Shown piece by piece: positions 26,057 through 34,564 of a DNA stretch of 64,000 nucleotides. Made by a program: the position numbers and the translations under genes. The first letter of the stretch is position 1, and every line of letters starts with the position of its first letter. The stretch is from Acidimicrobiia bacterium. Its GTDB lineage: Bacteria > Actinomycetota > Acidimicrobiia > Spongiisociales > Spongiisociaceae. The notes below the pieces were generated by a model, which saw only the letters and a list, made by a program, of their open reading frames with translations, had not been told where the DNA came from and did not search any database. The stretch is from assembly GCA_021296345.1 (NCBI GenBank), contig JAGWAN010000001.1, positions 1 through 64,000 of the forward strand. The letters run 5' to 3'.

Positions 26057-27226
26057 CTAGTTGACACGGTGGTGCTCCACGAACTCGACGTCCACGTCCA
26101 CGCCGAGCCCCGGCGTTTCCGGCACCGGCAGGGTCCCGTCGTCGTTGAGAGACATCGTCCCGCTGGTCACACCACGGCTCAGCCGGCTCTGGGCAGCATT
26201 GAACTCGACGTAGCGTGCCCGGGCAAGAGTCGCCATGTAATGAGTGCTGTAGCCATGCAGAAGGTCGGAGATCCACGAGTGCGTGATCACATCGACATCG
26301 TGCTCGGCTGCCGACTCGGCGATGAGCAGCGCAACGGTCAATCCTCCGCAGCGCGTAAGGTCGGGCTGGAGGATGTCGACGCAGCCGCTGTCGAGATAGC
26401 GCCGGAAGTCCCAGATCGTCGTGAGCTGCTCGCCGGCTGCCAGGGGCACCGGGCTCCGCTCCCGGACGTAGGCGTAGTCCCCGACGTACTCGGGATGGAT
26501 GAAGTCCTCCACCCATACCGGGTTGTAGGGAGCAACCCGGTGGCACAACTCCAGGTTCTCCCGCCGGGTCCGGAACCGGTACCCGTCTGACCTGCCGATG
26601 CCATACCATCCGGGGTCGATCATGAGATCCCTGTCGGGTCCCAATGCCTCCCGGATTGCAGAGAGAATCTCGGTGTCGCGTCCGGCGTCCTCGCCGAATG
26701 GGCCCCAGCCGAACTTCGCCGCCCGGTAGCCGGCATCGACGAAGGCGCGTGCGGCTCGGTGGTTGTCTTCGGGGTCGTCCCAAAAGAGGCTCGACGCGTA
26801 AGCCGGCAGCGTGTCTTGCTTGCGACCACCGAGCATCTCATACAGCGGCACGGAGGCGGCCTGGGCCTTGATGGACCATAGGCAGTTGTCGATGGCCGAC
26901 ATGCAGTGCAGCGCGATTCCCCTGCGGCCGTAGTAGGCAGTCCCCACGAACATCTTGTTCCAGAGCCGCTCGGTGTCCGACGGGTCCTCATCCATGAGAA
27001 CGTCTCTCAGGGTGTGGAAGCCGATCGGGCCCATGCTCGTACCTTGCACGATCGAAGGCGCGGCCGTGGTGAGCGTCTCCACCTCTGACCACCCCACGAG
27101 GCCCTGGTCGGTCTCGACCCTGATCAGGGCCAGCCAGTCACCCTGGTCGATCGCATCGGCTTCGTTCCGGCGCGTGCCGTAGGTTTCGTCACCTCGCAGC
27201 AGAATGCACTCAACATCGGTGATGCG
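26057..27226 (-). CDS. Enolase-superfamily dehydratase, mandelate-racemase type
   Basis: 389 residues from GTG 27226 (VRITDVECILLRG); an in-frame GTG at 27304 would add 26 residues of no domain character. Barrel motifs are AAKFGWGPFGED (Lys), MIDPGW (Asp), WVEDF (Glu), AAGEQ (Glu) and the His-Asp dyad QPDLTRCGG with ITHSW, so this is a complete MR-type active site, unlike the MLE-type pair upstream. Likely role is dehydration of a sugar acid. DapA-like and MBL-fold genes lie upstream in the operon. Confidence 0.85.
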   Translation of the reverse strand, partial: RITDVECILLRGDETYGTRRNEADAIDQGDWLALIRVETDQGLVGWSEVETLTTAAPSIVQGTSMGPIGFHTLRDVLMDEDPSDTERLWNKMFVGTAYYGRRGIALHCMSAIDNCLWSIKAQAASVPLYEMLGGRKQDTLPAYASSLFWDDPEDNHRAARAFVDAGYRAAKFGWGPFGEDAGRDTEILSAIREALGPDRDLMIDPGWYGIGRSDGYRFRTRRENLELCHRVAPYNPVWVEDFIHPEYVGDYAYVRERSPVPLAAGEQLTTIWDFRRYLDSGCVDILQPDLTRCGGLTVALLIAESAAEHDVDVITHSWISDLLHGYSTHYMATLARARYVEFNAAQSRLSRGVTSGTMSLNDDGTLPVPETPGLGVDVDVEFVEHHRVN

Positions 27227-27358
27227 CACCGTCCGCCACGCCCCTTCAGATTGCCCGCTGGTGGAGGTGACGATCCGCCAGGTGCCACACCGGTCGAAGG
27301 CCACGTTTCGGAGTCGTCGCCACTTCCCCTTGACGGTCTGCGTCCCGGATCACTGCCA

Positions 27359-28294
27359 TTAGCCGACCGCTGATCGGAGTACGTCGAAGAGGCGGTCCAC
27401 CTCTGCGGTCGTCTCCCGGTCCAGCCGGTAACCAACCGGGCCCCTGGCGCGGCCGGCGGTGAAAACACCCTGCCTCACGAGGAGGTGCTTCTCGACGGCG
27501 ATGAACCCGTCGAGACCGGTCTGTATCGAGACGAGCGCGGCCAAAGGACCGTTGATGGCGTTGATCCGCTCCTCGTCGCCCGCCTCCAGAGAGTCCCACA
27601 GGGCAACGATCGCCCAGCACACCTCCGCCCCGGGCATGGTCCCGACGATCCCACGTTTGTAGCTGTCGACAAGGGCAATACCCCCGGAACCTTCGAACAC
27701 GCGGGCCGCGCCGCCCGTGGCCTCGCGTAGTTCGGTGAGTCTGGGTCCGATCGGGACGGCCTCCGGTTTGAATAGCACCCGTCCCTCGTACTCGTCGAGC
27801 AACCGGGCTTGGAGCCCGATGGACATGGGCCGACCCACGTAGCCGCTGGCGTCCTGAATGACCAGAGGCACTTCGGTGGCATCGAGCAATGCTCGGTAGT
27901 AGTCGGCGAGCTGGTCCTCGAGGCATGGCACCGTGGTCGGCGGGATTGCCATGAGGGCGGACGCCCCGATGCTCTGGGCATGCACGGCATGGTCGACAGC
28001 CACTTTCGTGCTTTCCGCCCCGACGCTGACAATCACCGGTCCGTGAGCGAGGCCTATCTCGCATGCCGCCTCGGCGAGAAGACGGCGTTCTTCGCCCGAC
28101 AGCCTCAGGGTCTCAGACACCATCGCCATTACGATGCCGTCGATCCCGTGGCCGTACATCCATCGGATCTCCTTCTCCAACACCTCCCGGTCGATCGAGA
28201 AGTCTTCACGGAAGGGTGTCTGGAACACGGGGAATACCCCGGACAGGGCCTCCGATCCCGGTGATCGGCGGGGGGAGGCAGCCCGGTCGCTCAA
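27359..28294 (-). CDS. DapA/DHDPS-family aldolase or dehydratase
   Basis: 311 residues, TIM barrel. FPVFQTPF at the start, IIVSVGAES-like VIVSVGAES, and the Schiff-base lysine in VLFKPEA (about residue 175) mark the family. The usual Tyr strand is replaced by VIQDASGYVG. Together with the dehydratase gene downstream it suggests cleavage or further dehydration of a 2-keto-3-deoxy acid rather than lysine biosynthesis. GTG or ATG starts are close together; the frame beginning at 28294 was kept. Confidence 0.85.
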   Translation of the reverse strand: MSDRAASPRRSPGSEALSGVFPVFQTPFREDFSIDREVLEKEIRWMYGHGIDGIVMAMVSETLRLSGEERRLLAEAACEIGLAHGPVIVSVGAESTKVAVDHAVHAQSIGASALMAIPPTTVPCLEDQLADYYRALLDATEVPLVIQDASGYVGRPMSIGLQARLLDEYEGRVLFKPEAVPIGPRLTELREATGGAARVFEGSGGIALVDSYKRGIVGTMPGAEVCWAIVALWDSLEAGDEERINAINGPLAALVSIQTGLDGFIAVEKHLLVRQGVFTAGRARGPVGYRLDRETTAEVDRLFDVLRSAVG

Positions 28295-28343
28295 CGCCGA
28301 CCCTGCTCACGTCTCGAACAGGTGTGGGCCGTGGGCGAGCCGT

Positions 28344-29129
28344 TCAAGGCGCGATCACTCCGTCCGGATAGCGATCGAACACCTTCACGTCGTGAATCGG
28401 CACGATGTGCTGAGCAGTGGCCCGTACCCTCGCGTAGCAGTCCAGAGCCTCGTACATGTTCTCGCACAGGCCCAGCATCTCGCCGTCTTCCACGTTCTCG
28501 TAGAAGAAGTACGAGTCCGAGATGGCTACCACGCCGGCCGCAGTGTCGACCTCGACCACGATCGACTCGCGATGGTGAGCGCCCGACCACCACGTACGCA
28601 GTCCGGGCGCGACCTCGTCCTCGTCCTCCAGCAGGCGAACCCTATCCCAACTGTCCGTGACGAGGTCGACCAGGGTGTCCTTCGGTATCGACCTCCAACG
28701 GTCGTCGTGAGGGTGGTCATGCGTGGTGTGGAAGTGAACCCAGCCCCGCTTGGCGATGCATACCTGCGCGGTCCTGAAAAGGTGGAGGGTGCCGGTCGTA
28801 TACAACTCCAAGGGTGTGAGCAGGATGTGGGTGATGTCATCAGGAGTGAGGCCGACGGTCTCCAGCGCGCCGGTCATGTAGTGCTCCGGCTGTCGCTTCA
28901 GGTCACCCTTCGGAGCATCGTGGAGGTACCGCATCGACGGCCAGCCCTCCTCGACCATCGTGGTTTCGTCAGGTGGCGACGCGTTCACCAGGGCGGTGAT
29001 CCCGCCTCCTCGTATCAGGGTCACGTTGAACCCCAGCGGGTACATCTCGTCCCACCGGCTCATCCAGAAGACCTCGGGCCCTGCGATCAACGACTCGCCC
29101 ACGCTCAGGACTCTTACCGAGTATTCCAT
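28344..29129 (-). CDS. Metallo-beta-lactamase-fold protein with degenerate metal site
   Basis: 261 residues. The fold is visible in FNVTLIRGGGITALVNA, the helix after it, ITHILLTPLELYTTGTLHLF, and IVVEVDTAAGVVAISDSYFFYEN. The zinc motif HxHxDH expected after ILLT is absent; the same place reads TPLELYTTG. Late Asp (SDS) and His (PIHD) positions remain. It may hydrolyse a lactone in the operon with fewer or different metals, or be non-catalytic. The sequence resembles lactonase-like members (for example AHL-lactonase relatives). Confidence 0.7.
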   Translation of the reverse strand: MEYSVRVLSVGESLIAGPEVFWMSRWDEMYPLGFNVTLIRGGGITALVNASPPDETTMVEEGWPSMRYLHDAPKGDLKRQPEHYMTGALETVGLTPDDITHILLTPLELYTTGTLHLFRTAQVCIAKRGWVHFHTTHDHPHDDRWRSIPKDTLVDLVTDSWDRVRLLEDEDEVAPGLRTWWSGAHHRESIVVEVDTAAGVVAISDSYFFYENVEDGEMLGLCENMYEALDCYARVRATAQHIVPIHDVKVFDRYPDGVIAP

Positions 29130-29230
29130 GGTCTATCTCCTCCCGCGCAGTACCCGCCTCGGCCACGACTGCGAACTTTCGATGGCCATCCGCCGCACGT
29201 CAAAGAGTAGGGAACTTCGGAACGATTACT

Positions 29231-30232
29231 TCAGCCGTCGAACTCGGCTATGTCGACAGGGCGTCCCTCCTCGATCGACCTGTCCATCGCGAGCGCTGCC
29301 ACGAGAGCTGCGCGGGCGTCGGCGAGTGCCAACGGCCATGGCCGGCCGTCGCGCACGCGGCCCAGGAAGAAGGCGTCCTCCGAAGGCAAGGCGCCGTAGG
29401 GGACGCCGTTCGGGTAGGAGTAGTAACCGGAATGGATGTGCTCGAGGCCGTCCGCGCTGAATACCACCGCCGGCGAATCGCGGGTCTCCACATAGGCGCT
29501 CCCCCGCGTTCCGAAGACAGCCAGACGGTGGTCGCTGCGAAGTCCGGAATCGAAGGGCAGGATCCAGTTGTGGTCGAGAGCACCGACAGCCCCCGAGGCG
29601 AACCTCACGGTTGCCACCGCCGCATCCGGCCCGGGCCCGACAACCCGCTGTTGGGCAGCCTCCGCATACACCCTCTCTATATCGCCTACGAGCCATCTCA
29701 TCACGTCGAGGTCGTGAATCGCCATCTCCTGGGGAACGGTCGTACGTCCCGAGATGATCCTGCCCTCGTAGTCGGGCGCATTCCATCGAGCCGACACATG
29801 TACGACCTCGCCGAGCTTCCCGTCTGCCACCGCTTGGTGGACCGCTACGTAGTTGGGATCGAAGCGCAGCGTGTGGCCTATGACCAGGCTCCCGGTGGTC
29901 GACTCGTGAAGCTCCATCATCCGGTCGGCGTCGCCGAGCGAAGAGGCGAACGGCTTCTCGCAGAAGACATGCAACCCGCGGATCATCCCTGCCTCGACCA
30001 CCGGTAGATGAACCTGTTGGGGTGTGCAAACCCAGAGCGCGTCGAGACCGGCCGTGTCGAGGGCTTCATCGAGGTCCACCGTGAATCGGGTCCCCGCAGG
30101 TACCCCGGAAGCCGCTGCCGGATCCGTATCGCAGATCACCGCGAGATCGGCCAAAGGGTGCGCAGCCAGAATCCTGGCGTGTTCACGACCGATCATCCCG
30201 TGACCGGCAAGCGCGCATCGCACTGGCTGCAT
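29231..30232 (-). CDS. Gfo/Idh/MocA-family oxidoreductase
   Basis: 333 residues from ATG 30232 (MQPVRCALAGHGMIG). Rossmann glycine motif AGHGMIG, FCEKPFASS (EKP) and AIHDLDVMRWL in the substrate domain. It is a paralogue of the protein at 10581, with matching FDPNYVA and SGRTT regions. As first gene of the operon 30232-25018 it probably carries out the first oxidation of a sugar or sugar-like substrate. Confidence 0.87.
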   Translation of the reverse strand: MQPVRCALAGHGMIGREHARILAAHPLADLAVICDTDPAAASGVPAGTRFTVDLDEALDTAGLDALWVCTPQQVHLPVVEAGMIRGLHVFCEKPFASSLGDADRMMELHESTTGSLVIGHTLRFDPNYVAVHQAVADGKLGEVVHVSARWNAPDYEGRIISGRTTVPQEMAIHDLDVMRWLVGDIERVYAEAAQQRVVGPGPDAAVATVRFASGAVGALDHNWILPFDSGLRSDHRLAVFGTRGSAYVETRDSPAVVFSADGLEHIHSGYYSYPNGVPYGALPSEDAFFLGRVRDGRPWPLALADARAALVAALAMDRSIEEGRPVDIAEFDG

Positions 30233-30279
30233 TGCCGTCCCGTCGTCTTTGAAACACGGGCGCGGTAACAACGGTTTGG

Positions 30280-30289
30280 TCGGTACCGA
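30280..30289. promoter_or_regulatory. Palindrome upstream of the Gfo/Idh operon
   Basis: TCGGTACCGA is a perfect 10-base palindrome flanked by GG and CC, about 48 bases before ATG 30232. It partly resembles the GTTCGG/CCGAAC repeat before the IclR gene (shared TACCGAAC). The rest of 30290-30548 shows no gene. Confidence 0.35.
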
Positions 30290-30548
30290 ACCCGATCCGT
30301 CATCAGGCTACCGGACAACCGGCACCGTATGACCGGATACTGAACGGGATGCCGTCTCTTTGCTGACGCTCCGGAGGACTTGCAACGAACCCCCGTGCGG
30401 GACGTTGACCCGTCAACATTCGGGGCGCCCTCGATGTCGGGACCGGAATCACGAAACTGCGGGCGCTCCAACCAACTCCTAGGACTTCACTTCGCGAGAC
30501 TGGAAATCGTCCCGGCGGTGGAAGAGCGGAGAGATTACAGGGCCGACC

Positions 30549-31547
30549 CTACGGATCGAGGCCCAGGAGTTTCTCGGGATTGGTCCTGACCATCTTGCGG
30601 ATTTCCTCGACCGGTAGGCCCAGGTCCAGAAGGCAGGCGATGAACTCACGCATGCCTTCGACCGGCGCCGGCAATGTGTAGCCACCGAAGTCTGTCGCCA
30701 GGATGCAGTGATCGGTTCCCACTTGCCGGATCTGTTCGGCGGCCTTCCTGATCCCTCCGCTCGCCTCGCCCGTCATCTCCTCGTCCGCCGCGTATTCCCG
30801 CTCGACGTAGTAGTGGGTCTTGGGGATCGACGTGGTGTGCGTGTAAGCGCCCAGGGTGTACTCGATGAAGGCGCCCCTCCGGGCCATGTGCCGGAGCTGG
30901 TCTGTCGAGGCAACCTGGGTGACGGCGGTCGCTACCAGCACCTTTTCGATCCCGTACTCGTTGGCGAGTTCGACCAGGCGGATGGCCTCATCGGGCGAGA
31001 CGTGGCCGGTGTTCAGAAAGACATGGGAATGGTCCGCGATCACGCTCAGGATCTCGTCCAACTCAGCACCCACCGGCTCATCCACGGGGATTTGGATGGC
31101 CCTATCCACCTCCTCCCTCCTGAACTCCGGGTACAGGTCCTGCAGGGGTGTGAACTTGCCGTCCACGATCCGACCCTCCCTGGAGGCCTGGTAGTAGGTG
31201 GAATGAGCACCGAAGCTGATGAACCTGGCGCCATCGCCGTACCTGATCGCCGTCTTGACGGCCCGAGGGTTGAGGCCGCCGTATGCGGTATTGAGGATCA
31301 GGCCACCGTAGACCGTGAAGTCGGGCACGGCCCGGTTGACGATCCAGGCGATTCCGTTCGTCATCTGGAAGACATCCATCAGCACGATCGCCCGCATCCC
31401 GGCGTCGCGCGCCTCTATGGCCGCCTCGATAGGGTCCAGCCGTCTCGGGCTGCTGGGCAGGTGCGGTGTGGCGTGAACGTGGATGTCAATGGCGCCTTCG
31501 AGAAGCTGGCGGGACAACTCGAAGGAACGGTTGTCGGGTAATAGCAC
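30549..31547 (-). CDS. DUF6282-like amidohydrolase
   Basis: 332 residues. AIDIHVHATPHLP holds the HxH metal pair, with later SFGAHSTYY, FLNTGHVSP and ILATDFGG supplying the other ligands expected of an amidohydrolase-superfamily barrel. GTG 31547 follows directly after the TGA of the globin gene with no bases between, so the two are translationally coupled. The C-terminal third is duplicated as a dead fragment at 6471. The substrate is unknown. Confidence 0.75.
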   Translation of the reverse strand: MLLPDNRSFELSRQLLEGAIDIHVHATPHLPSSPRRLDPIEAAIEARDAGMRAIVLMDVFQMTNGIAWIVNRAVPDFTVYGGLILNTAYGGLNPRAVKTAIRYGDGARFISFGAHSTYYQASREGRIVDGKFTPLQDLYPEFRREEVDRAIQIPVDEPVGAELDEILSVIADHSHVFLNTGHVSPDEAIRLVELANEYGIEKVLVATAVTQVASTDQLRHMARRGAFIEYTLGAYTHTTSIPKTHYYVEREYAADEEMTGEASGGIRKAAEQIRQVGTDHCILATDFGGYTLPAPVEGMREFIACLLDLGLPVEEIRKMVRTNPEKLLGLDP

Positions 31548-32051
31548 TCAGCAGTCCTGTCCGGATGGCGCGCCGGGCTGGTTGATCAGGTGGGTGGCGG
31601 CGTTGTCGAAGTGGTCGAACATGGCTGCCCGGATCTCGGCAGGAAGCGGTCGGCCGGTGCCGTCGGCGAGGGTTGCCGCATCGAGAGAAGCTGTCATGTG
31701 TGCCATCCACGCGTCGCGCTCGGCCCGGCCGATGGCGAAGTGCATGTGGCGCATCCGCAGGCGGGGATGGCCCCGCTCCTCGCTGTAGCGCGGCGGCCCG
31801 CCCCAGTACTGGACCAGGAAGCCGGCCAGCCGCTCCCTGGATCTCCGCAGGTCCCTCGGGTACATGGGCCTCAGCAGCGGGTCTCTCTCCACAGCGTCGT
31901 AGAAGCGGTCGACGAGATCATCGAAGAATCCCTGGCCGCCCACCGCCTTGAAAACGGTGGGAGGAGCATTCACCGCCTCTCGCAGCGACCCGCGCAGGAT
32001 CACCTGCGCCGGCTGACCCCCGTCACCGACCACCTTGTCCGGCTCGCTCAC
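31548..32051 (-). CDS. glbO: Group II truncated haemoglobin
   Basis: 167 residues. The globin core begins near residue 33 (VFKAVGGQGFFDDLVDRFYD); FLVQYWGGPPRYSEERGHPRLRM and the proximal-histidine region RHMHFAIG match group II (TrHbO) proteins. They bind O2, NO or peroxide through haem. An N-terminal 30-residue extension is present. It is followed immediately by the amidohydrolase gene and is preceded by the SLC13 transporter gene after 83 bases. Confidence 0.88.
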   Translation of the reverse strand: MSEPDKVVGDGGQPAQVILRGSLREAVNAPPTVFKAVGGQGFFDDLVDRFYDAVERDPLLRPMYPRDLRRSRERLAGFLVQYWGGPPRYSEERGHPRLRMRHMHFAIGRAERDAWMAHMTASLDAATLADGTGRPLPAEIRAAMFDHFDNAATHLINQPGAPSGQDC

Positions 32052-32134
32052 GTCCCCAGCCTAGGAGTATTCGCGATGATCGGTGCTCATCGGTCCCGCG
32101 CCGCTGCTGGAGGGTGGCGACCGGCGCCGCCGGC

Positions 32135-34462
32135 TCAGATGGGGAAGAAGACCGGTACTAGGGCGACCACGATGCCCAGGACGACAACGGTCAGGGGGGT
32201 ACCGACCCGGGCATAGTCGACGGCACGGTAGCCCCCGGCGCCCATGACCAGGAGGTTGGCCTTGTGGCTGAAGGGGGTCATGAACGCGGCCGACGCGGCC
32301 AGGCTTACCCCCATCATGGCCGCGTAGGGGTTCATACCCAGCTGAGCAGCCGTTTCGAGGGCGACCGGCGCCAGCAGAACTACCGCGGGGGCGCCGTCAA
32401 GAGCCTGGCTGAGAAGGCTGGCCAGAACCACCAGCGCGATGAGGATGGCCAGGTGGCCCATCGGTCCCAACCAGTCCGTCACCCTGCTGACCAGGAGCAA
32501 CGCCGCGCCGGTGCTCTCCATGGCGATCCCAACCGGCAGGACCGCCGCCACCAAGAAGATGGTGCGCCACTCGATGGCCCGGTACGCCTCCTCCATGGTG
32601 ACGGTGCCGAACAGCAGCACCAGGCTCGCTGCGGTGAAGGCGGCCACATGGATGGGCTGGATGCCCAGCACCACCATCGCGACCATCAGCAACAACGCTC
32701 CCAGCGCGATCGGGGCCTTATGGGGTCTGCGAGGCTGCATACCCGCCGGTGAAAGCACCAGGAAGTTGGCGTCGGAACCGAGCAGCCGGATCCGATCCCA
32801 GGGACCCTGCACCAGCAACCCATCGCCGAAACGGAAGGCCAGATCAGCCAGATCCTCGTAGATGGAGCGGCCATCCCTCCAGACCGCCAGCAACTGGAGA
32901 CCGTAACGATCCCGGAACTGCAGCTCGCGGGAGGTCTTGCCCTCGACCGCCGAGCGAGGCGCCAGGGCCACCTCTACGATGCCGAAGTTCTCCGACTCGA
33001 GATCCCCCTCATTCACCCGGGAATCCACCTCGACGTCGCCCAGCCGGACCAAGCGCTCGAACCGGGCCGGCTCGCACGCCACCAGCAGGCCATCGCCGGC
33101 CTCGAGAACATCGTCGGGACGCACGTCGAGACGGGTGATGTCATCGCGAATGATCCCTCCGACCGTGACGCCCGCCAGCTCGCTCAGCCGGCTCGATCCC
33201 ACCGTCGAGCCCGCCAGCGAAGAGCCTTCCGGGACCCGGAGCACGGAGAGATGGCCCTCGAAGGCCCGCATCGCCGCCAACCCCAGGTTCTTCACCAGGA
33301 AGTTCGGGTCGGGTTGCATCTCCAGCAGCTGGGAGCGGGGCCCGATAGCGATGACGTGATCACCGGCGCGGATGGTGCGGGTAGCCAGGTCCTCCCGCAA
33401 GACCTCCCCGTCCCGCTCCACCCCTACGATCACCGCCTGGTAACGGTCCCTGAAGCGCGCCTCGCGAGGGCTCTTGCCTGCCAGGCCGGACGAGGCGGGA
33501 ACCTCGAACCTGATGGCCGTGAAGCCTCGCATGGGCCTCGGGAGCTGGCGGGTCGAGGTAGGCCGGAGCTCCACATCCCCGACCCGCAACAGGTCCTCGA
33601 GGTGCGACAGACTGCCCTCCACGAGAAGAACGTCACCGCCCCTCAGGAGGGTGTCGGCCGCCGGAGAGAGGTGCTTGGCCCCCCGGTGTATCGACACCAC
33701 CTGGATCCCCAAGGCCCCGGACAGGTTGGCGTCGGACAGGGTGACGCCATCCATAGCGGACGGCTCGGGAATCCGGATCGTGAACAGCCGCTCCTCGAGT
33801 TGGTAGATATGGGTGAGCTCTTCGGCTTCCGACTCGGCGGGACCGGCCTGGCGGCTGGGAAGGAGCCGCTTGCCGACCGTGATCATGTACAGGATCCCGG
33901 CGGCGAGGAGTACCAACCCGATGGGTGTGAAGTCGAACAGACCGAACGGGGTCATGTCCCGTTCGGCGATTATGGTGGCGGCAACGATGTTGGGCGGGGT
34001 ACCCACCATGGTCGTGGTGCCGCCCAGGATCGACCCGAACGCGAGGGGCATCATCAGGCGGGAGGCCGCTAGCCCCGCCCTCCGGGCGATTCCCGCCACA
34101 GCCGGCATCAGGACAGCGGTGGCGGCGATGTTGTTCATGAAGGCCGAGAGGATGCCCGACACCAGCATGAGGGTGATGATCAGCGGGATCTCCTTGCTGC
34201 CGACCAGGGTATAGACCTTGGACGCCACCGTGTCGGCTACGCCCGTGTAGAGGAGGGCGGCGCTGATGATGAAGATGGCCAGCATGGTGATCACGGCCGG
34301 CGAGGCGAAGCCGCTGAAAGCCTCCGTAGGCCCGACGTACCCTCCCAGGATCAGTACCGCCAGCCCCAAGAACGCAGTCAGATCCACGGGCAGCTTGGCG
34401 GTCAGGAACAGGTAGGCCATCACCGCCAGCAGCAGGATCAGGAATCCGATCTGCCAGGTCAA
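32135..34462 (-). CDS. SLC13/DASS-type transporter with four RCK_C modules
   Basis: 775 residues. Six or so membrane segments at the N-terminus (to about residue 200) and again at the C-terminus (from about 580) enclose a soluble centre. The signature FMNNIAATAVLMP and the second-half SQALDGAPAVVLLAP are those of the divalent-anion symporter family. Four RCK_C (TrkA-C)-like repeats follow each other at about residues 205-295, 310-395, 405-485 and 495-575; the neighbour at 34565 has two. Transport of a di- or tricarboxylate, sulfate or another anion is the family expectation. Confidence 0.88.
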   Translation of the reverse strand: MTWQIGFLILLLAVMAYLFLTAKLPVDLTAFLGLAVLILGGYVGPTEAFSGFASPAVITMLAIFIISAALLYTGVADTVASKVYTLVGSKEIPLIITLMLVSGILSAFMNNIAATAVLMPAVAGIARRAGLAASRLMMPLAFGSILGGTTTMVGTPPNIVAATIIAERDMTPFGLFDFTPIGLVLLAAGILYMITVGKRLLPSRQAGPAESEAEELTHIYQLEERLFTIRIPEPSAMDGVTLSDANLSGALGIQVVSIHRGAKHLSPAADTLLRGGDVLLVEGSLSHLEDLLRVGDVELRPTSTRQLPRPMRGFTAIRFEVPASSGLAGKSPREARFRDRYQAVIVGVERDGEVLREDLATRTIRAGDHVIAIGPRSQLLEMQPDPNFLVKNLGLAAMRAFEGHLSVLRVPEGSSLAGSTVGSSRLSELAGVTVGGIIRDDITRLDVRPDDVLEAGDGLLVACEPARFERLVRLGDVEVDSRVNEGDLESENFGIVEVALAPRSAVEGKTSRELQFRDRYGLQLLAVWRDGRSIYEDLADLAFRFGDGLLVQGPWDRIRLLGSDANFLVLSPAGMQPRRPHKAPIALGALLLMVAMVVLGIQPIHVAAFTAASLVLLFGTVTMEEAYRAIEWRTIFLVAAVLPVGIAMESTGAALLLVSRVTDWLGPMGHLAILIALVVLASLLSQALDGAPAVVLLAPVALETAAQLGMNPYAAMMGVSLAASAAFMTPFSHKANLLVMGAGGYRAVDYARVGTPLTVVVLGIVVALVPVFFPI

Positions 34463-34564
34463 GGCGCAGCTCCCGCGGCAGGGGTAGCCGGGACAGCGGA
34501 CCTGGAAGAGAAGTACTCCATCGTTCCGCCCCCGGTGTTTCCTGCGCTCCGGTTCACCGTCTGG

